From positions 1-7,977 of the forward strand of contig UROS01000110.1 of the NCBI GenBank assembly GCA_900549445.1: a DNA stretch of 7,977 nt, written 5' to 3'. This DNA comes from an uncultured Porphyromonadaceae bacterium. GTDB taxonomy: Bacteria; Bacteroidota; Bacteroidia; Bacteroidales; Muribaculaceae. This document shows, one piece after another, positions 5,656 through 7,977 of this stretch (the first letter of the stretch is position 1; each line of letters starts with the position of its first letter). Position numbers and translations under genes: made by a program. The notes under the pieces are model-generated. The model made no database searches. It saw nothing but the letters and a program-made list of their open reading frames with translations, and was not told where the DNA came from.

Positions 5656-6567
5656 ATGAAAAGTATCTCGTCGCTGAAGGGCGGAAGCCTTATTTGTCAT
5701 ATCGGTGCGCTTGTAACGGTAATAGCCTGGGGAGCATCGTTTATATCGACTAAAGTGCTGCTGGATAGCGGGCTGCATCCGGTGGAGATTTATATATACC
5801 GATTTGTACTGGCTTATTTCATGGTTCTTCTAATCTGCCACGACCGCTTTTTCAGCAATTCGCTGAAAGATGAAGGACTCTTTGCCCTGATAGGTCTCTG
5901 CGCCGGTTCAATCTATTTCATAGCCGAAAACACTGCGCTGCAATATACACTGGTGTCGAACGTGTCGCTCATCACCTCGATGTCGCCTCTGCTGACGGCT
6001 ATTCTCATAGGAATTCTCTACAGGAATGAAAGACCTCAGAAAGAGATTATATATGGCTCTCTGGTGGCGTTTATCGGAGTGGGATGCGTGATTTTCAACA
6101 GTAGTTTCGTGCTTGAAATCAATCCGTTGGGCGACTTCCTCTCGCTTTTCGCCGCTATAAGCTGGAGCGTTTATTCGATTATTCTCAAGAAGCTCAATGC
6201 CGTATATTCGTCGCTTTACATCACCCGTAAAACTTTCTTCTACGGAGTACTTACTGCGCTGCCGTTTCTCGCTGTCGAACCGGAGATTTCCTCTCCGTCG
6301 TTGTTGCTCGAGACCCCCGTATGGACCAACATCCTTTTCCTCGGGGTGTTCGCCTCGATGATAGCCTACGTGCTTTGGGCGATTGTGGTGGGGAAACTCG
6401 GGGCGGTGAAAGCCTCCAATTATCTATATTTCCAGCCCGTGGTGACGCTGATTCTCTCGGCGCTGGTTCTCCGTGAAAGCGTCACGCCGATAGGCTACAT
6501 AGGGTGCGGTCTCATTCTTGCCGGCGTATGGCTCAGCGACTACCTATGCCGCCGGAAGACTCTCTGA
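5656..6567 (+). CDS. EamA-family (DMT superfamily) transporter
   Basis: 303 residues, the usual length for this family, with ten predicted transmembrane helices in the inner membrane made of two EamA repeats (about 18-147 and 157-296). Typical features: VIAWGASFISTKVLL in TM1, the Tyr48-Arg49 pair after it (IYRFVLAYF), AENTALQYTLVSNVSLI and SPLLTAIL in repeat 1; AAISWSVYSIILKK and NYLYFQPVVTLILSALVLRES in repeat 2. Family members export amino acids, metabolites or drugs, driven by the proton gradient or by exchange; the substrate cannot be read here. I choose ATG 5656 because it starts directly before the first helix and follows an A-rich leader. A TTG at 5620 would add 12 hydrophilic residues and is less likely. 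The 66-bp gap to the next gene shows no terminator, so the two may share a transcript. Confidence 0.92.
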   Translation: MKSISSLKGGSLICHIGALVTVIAWGASFISTKVLLDSGLHPVEIYIYRFVLAYFMVLLICHDRFFSNSLKDEGLFALIGLCAGSIYFIAENTALQYTLVSNVSLITSMSPLLTAILIGILYRNERPQKEIIYGSLVAFIGVGCVIFNSSFVLEINPLGDFLSLFAAISWSVYSIILKKLNAVYSSLYITRKTFFYGVLTALPFLAVEPEISSPSLLLETPVWTNILFLGVFASMIAYVLWAIVVGKLGAVKASNYLYFQPVVTLILSALVLRESVTPIGYIGCGLILAGVWLSDYLCRRKTL

Positions 6568-6633
6568 CCCATCTTCAGTCCGGCTGTTTCAAATACTTCC
6601 AATCGCTAAAACAATCAAACAACCATAAAGTAC

Positions 6634-7977
6634 ATGAAAAAAACAGTGATAAGCGCCCTGCTGCTGTCGGCATTCGTCGGCGCGGGTGCCACAGCGCCCC
6701 TTTGGCTCAGAGATGTCAGGATATCGCCCGACGGAAAAAATATAGCATTTACCTATAAGGGCGATATTTACCGTGTGGCCACCGGGGGCGGAAAGGCCAT
6801 GCGTCTGACCACGCAGCCCTCCTATGAAGCCAGTCCGGTGTGGTCGCCCGACGGTTCGAAGATTGCGTTTGCGAGCGACCGCGAGGGCAGCATGGATATT
6901 TACGTTATGGATTCGGAAGGCGGAAGTCCGGTCAGGCTCACTTCCGTGTCGGTCGATGAGACTCCCGAAGCATTTTCACCCGACGGGAAAAGCGTGATTT
7001 TCTCAGCAGCCATTCAGGATGTCCCCTCCAACATGATGTTCCCCTCGCGTAGGCTTACTGAACTCTACCGCGTTCCGGTTGCCGGGGGCAGGTATACCCA
7101 GATACTGTCAACTCCCGCGCAGATGATAAGCTATCTCCCGGGAACCGAAAGTTTCGTCTATCAGGATCAGAAAGGCATGGAGAATGAATGGCGCAAGCAC
7201 CACACCTCGTCTGTCACACGCGACATCTGGCTTTACGATGCCGCTTCGGGCAGGCACACCAATCTTACCCGGCGCGGGGGAGAGGATCGCAACCCGGTTG
7301 TTTCAACTGACGGCAAGACCATATATTTTCTGAGCGAGCGCAACGGCGGTTCGTTCAACGTCTACTCATTTTCGATTGATAATCCGTCGCAGGTCTCTGC
7401 CGTTACCGATTTCAAAACCCATCCCGTGAGATTCCTTTCGCGTGGAGCCGACGGAACGATGGCGTTTGCCTACGACGGCGAAATTTACACTATGCGCGAC
7501 GGCGCCAGCCCTGCCAAAGTGGAGATTGACATAGTTAGCGATGACGTCAGCCCCGTCAGGGATCTCAGTGTCTCGTCCGGTGCAAGATATTCCGCTGTTT
7601 CCCCCGACGGCAAGCAGGTTGCTTTCGTGAAGCGCGGCGAAGTGTTTGTCACCTCGGTCGAGTACAAAACCACCAAACAGATTACCCATACCCCCGAAGC
7701 AGAGTCGGAGGTGGCGTGGGGCAAGGACAACCGTACGCTTTACTATACGAGCGAACGCGACGGAGCCTACAATATTTATAAGGCGGAGATAGCCCGCAAG
7801 GAGGATCCCGATTTTCCGAATGCCACGGTAATCCGCGAGGAACCGGTGTTCAAGGCCGACGGCATCGAGCGCAAGCGTCCCGAAATCTCTCCCGACGGAG
7901 AGTATATGGCCTATATCCAGGATCGCAACAGGATAATGGTGCGCAACCTCGCTTCCGGTGCCGACCGGCAGCTCACC
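6634..7977 (+). CDS. Tricorn-like PD40 beta-propeller protein, probable S41 protease, C-terminus beyond the window
   Basis: ATG 6634 opens a frame of 448 codons that runs off the right edge. Residues 1 to about 20 are a signal peptide (MKKTVISALLLSAFVGAGATA), so the product is exported, probably to the periplasm. The rest is beta-propeller repeats of PD40 type. SPDG turns occur at 31-34, 71-74, 115-118, 323-326 and 419-422, with a variant STDG at 224-227, each followed by a strand such as IAFASDREGSMDIYVM. This opening (LWLRDVRISPDG...KGDIYRV) is characteristic of the roughly 1,000-residue Bacteroidetes Tricorn-like proteins. Those end in PDZ and S41 serine-protease domains that degrade peptides gated by the propeller. 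The protease part is outside the window, so that function is inferred. TolB is also PD40-rich but is shorter and has a different N-terminal domain. No promoter match is seen in the 66 bp upstream, so transcription from the EamA promoter is likely. Confidence 0.87.
   Translation, partial: MKKTVISALLLSAFVGAGATAPLWLRDVRISPDGKNIAFTYKGDIYRVATGGGKAMRLTTQPSYEASPVWSPDGSKIAFASDREGSMDIYVMDSEGGSPVRLTSVSVDETPEAFSPDGKSVIFSAAIQDVPSNMMFPSRRLTELYRVPVAGGRYTQILSTPAQMISYLPGTESFVYQDQKGMENEWRKHHTSSVTRDIWLYDAASGRHTNLTRRGGEDRNPVVSTDGKTIYFLSERNGGSFNVYSFSIDNPSQVSAVTDFKTHPVRFLSRGADGTMAFAYDGEIYTMRDGASPAKVEIDIVSDDVSPVRDLSVSSGARYSAVSPDGKQVAFVKRGEVFVTSVEYKTTKQITHTPEAESEVAWGKDNRTLYYTSERDGAYNIYKAEIARKEDPDFPNATVIREEPVFKADGIERKRPEISPDGEYMAYIQDRNRIMVRNLASGADRQLT

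Noticed and set aside
6504..6758. 84-codon plus-strand frame over the transporter end and the PD40 gene start
   Set aside because: It is out of frame with both flanking real genes and has no domain or promoter of its own.
1..7977. CRISPR array, tRNA, rRNA, riboswitch, insertion sequence or defence cluster
   Set aside because: I saw no regular spaced repeats, cloverleaf, known aptamer pattern, transposase or defence-family motifs on either strand by eye.

Overview
The window reads as a chromosomal segment of a Bacteroidales bacterium; a Muribaculaceae-type gut commensal is my best guess, though the family is less sure than the order. The grounds are four promoters with the Bacteroidetes -7 element (TAnnTTTG) close upstream of genes, starts without Shine-Dalgarno sequences, a lipoprotein whose acylated Cys is followed by Ser-Glu-Asp, and three protein types common in this order: a YkfC-like SH3/NlpC-P60 peptidase, a DUF4493/PCMD-type lipoprotein and a Tricorn-like PD40 protein.

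Layout, left to right. At 1-1032 (minus) lies a secreted NlpC/P60 cell-wall peptidase, cut by the window edge just after its third catalytic residue. A 57-residue membrane protein (1161-1334, minus) precedes it; a long hairpin and the peptidase's own promoter separate the two. A divergent plus-strand gene starts at 1549 behind an operator-like inverted repeat and a good -7 element. Its frame stops at 1752, but about 100 open codons continue in the -1 frame to 2027, so it looks like one gene of about 159 residues broken by a 1-nt loss. Converging on it is an 834-residue surface lipoprotein (2050-4554, minus). Upstream of that are a clear intrinsic terminator and an AqpZ-type aquaporin (4650-5366, minus). 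A 289-bp divergent spacer holds the aquaporin promoter, the promoter of the next gene and a possible leaderless upstream ORF. The plus strand then carries an EamA/DMT transporter (5656-6567) and, 66 bp on with no visible terminator, the N-terminal 448 residues of a Tricorn-like, probably S41, protease that runs off the right edge.

These are mostly independent envelope genes: peptidoglycan-peptide cleavage, a surface lipoprotein, water flux, small-molecule transport and envelope proteolysis. I see no defence system, CRISPR array, RNA gene, insertion sequence or polysaccharide-utilisation locus. The least ordinary points are the split plus-strand gene with its inverted repeat, the unlisted small membrane protein, the tightly packed hairpin/promoter junction at 1057-1136 and the possible leaderless uORF before the transporter.
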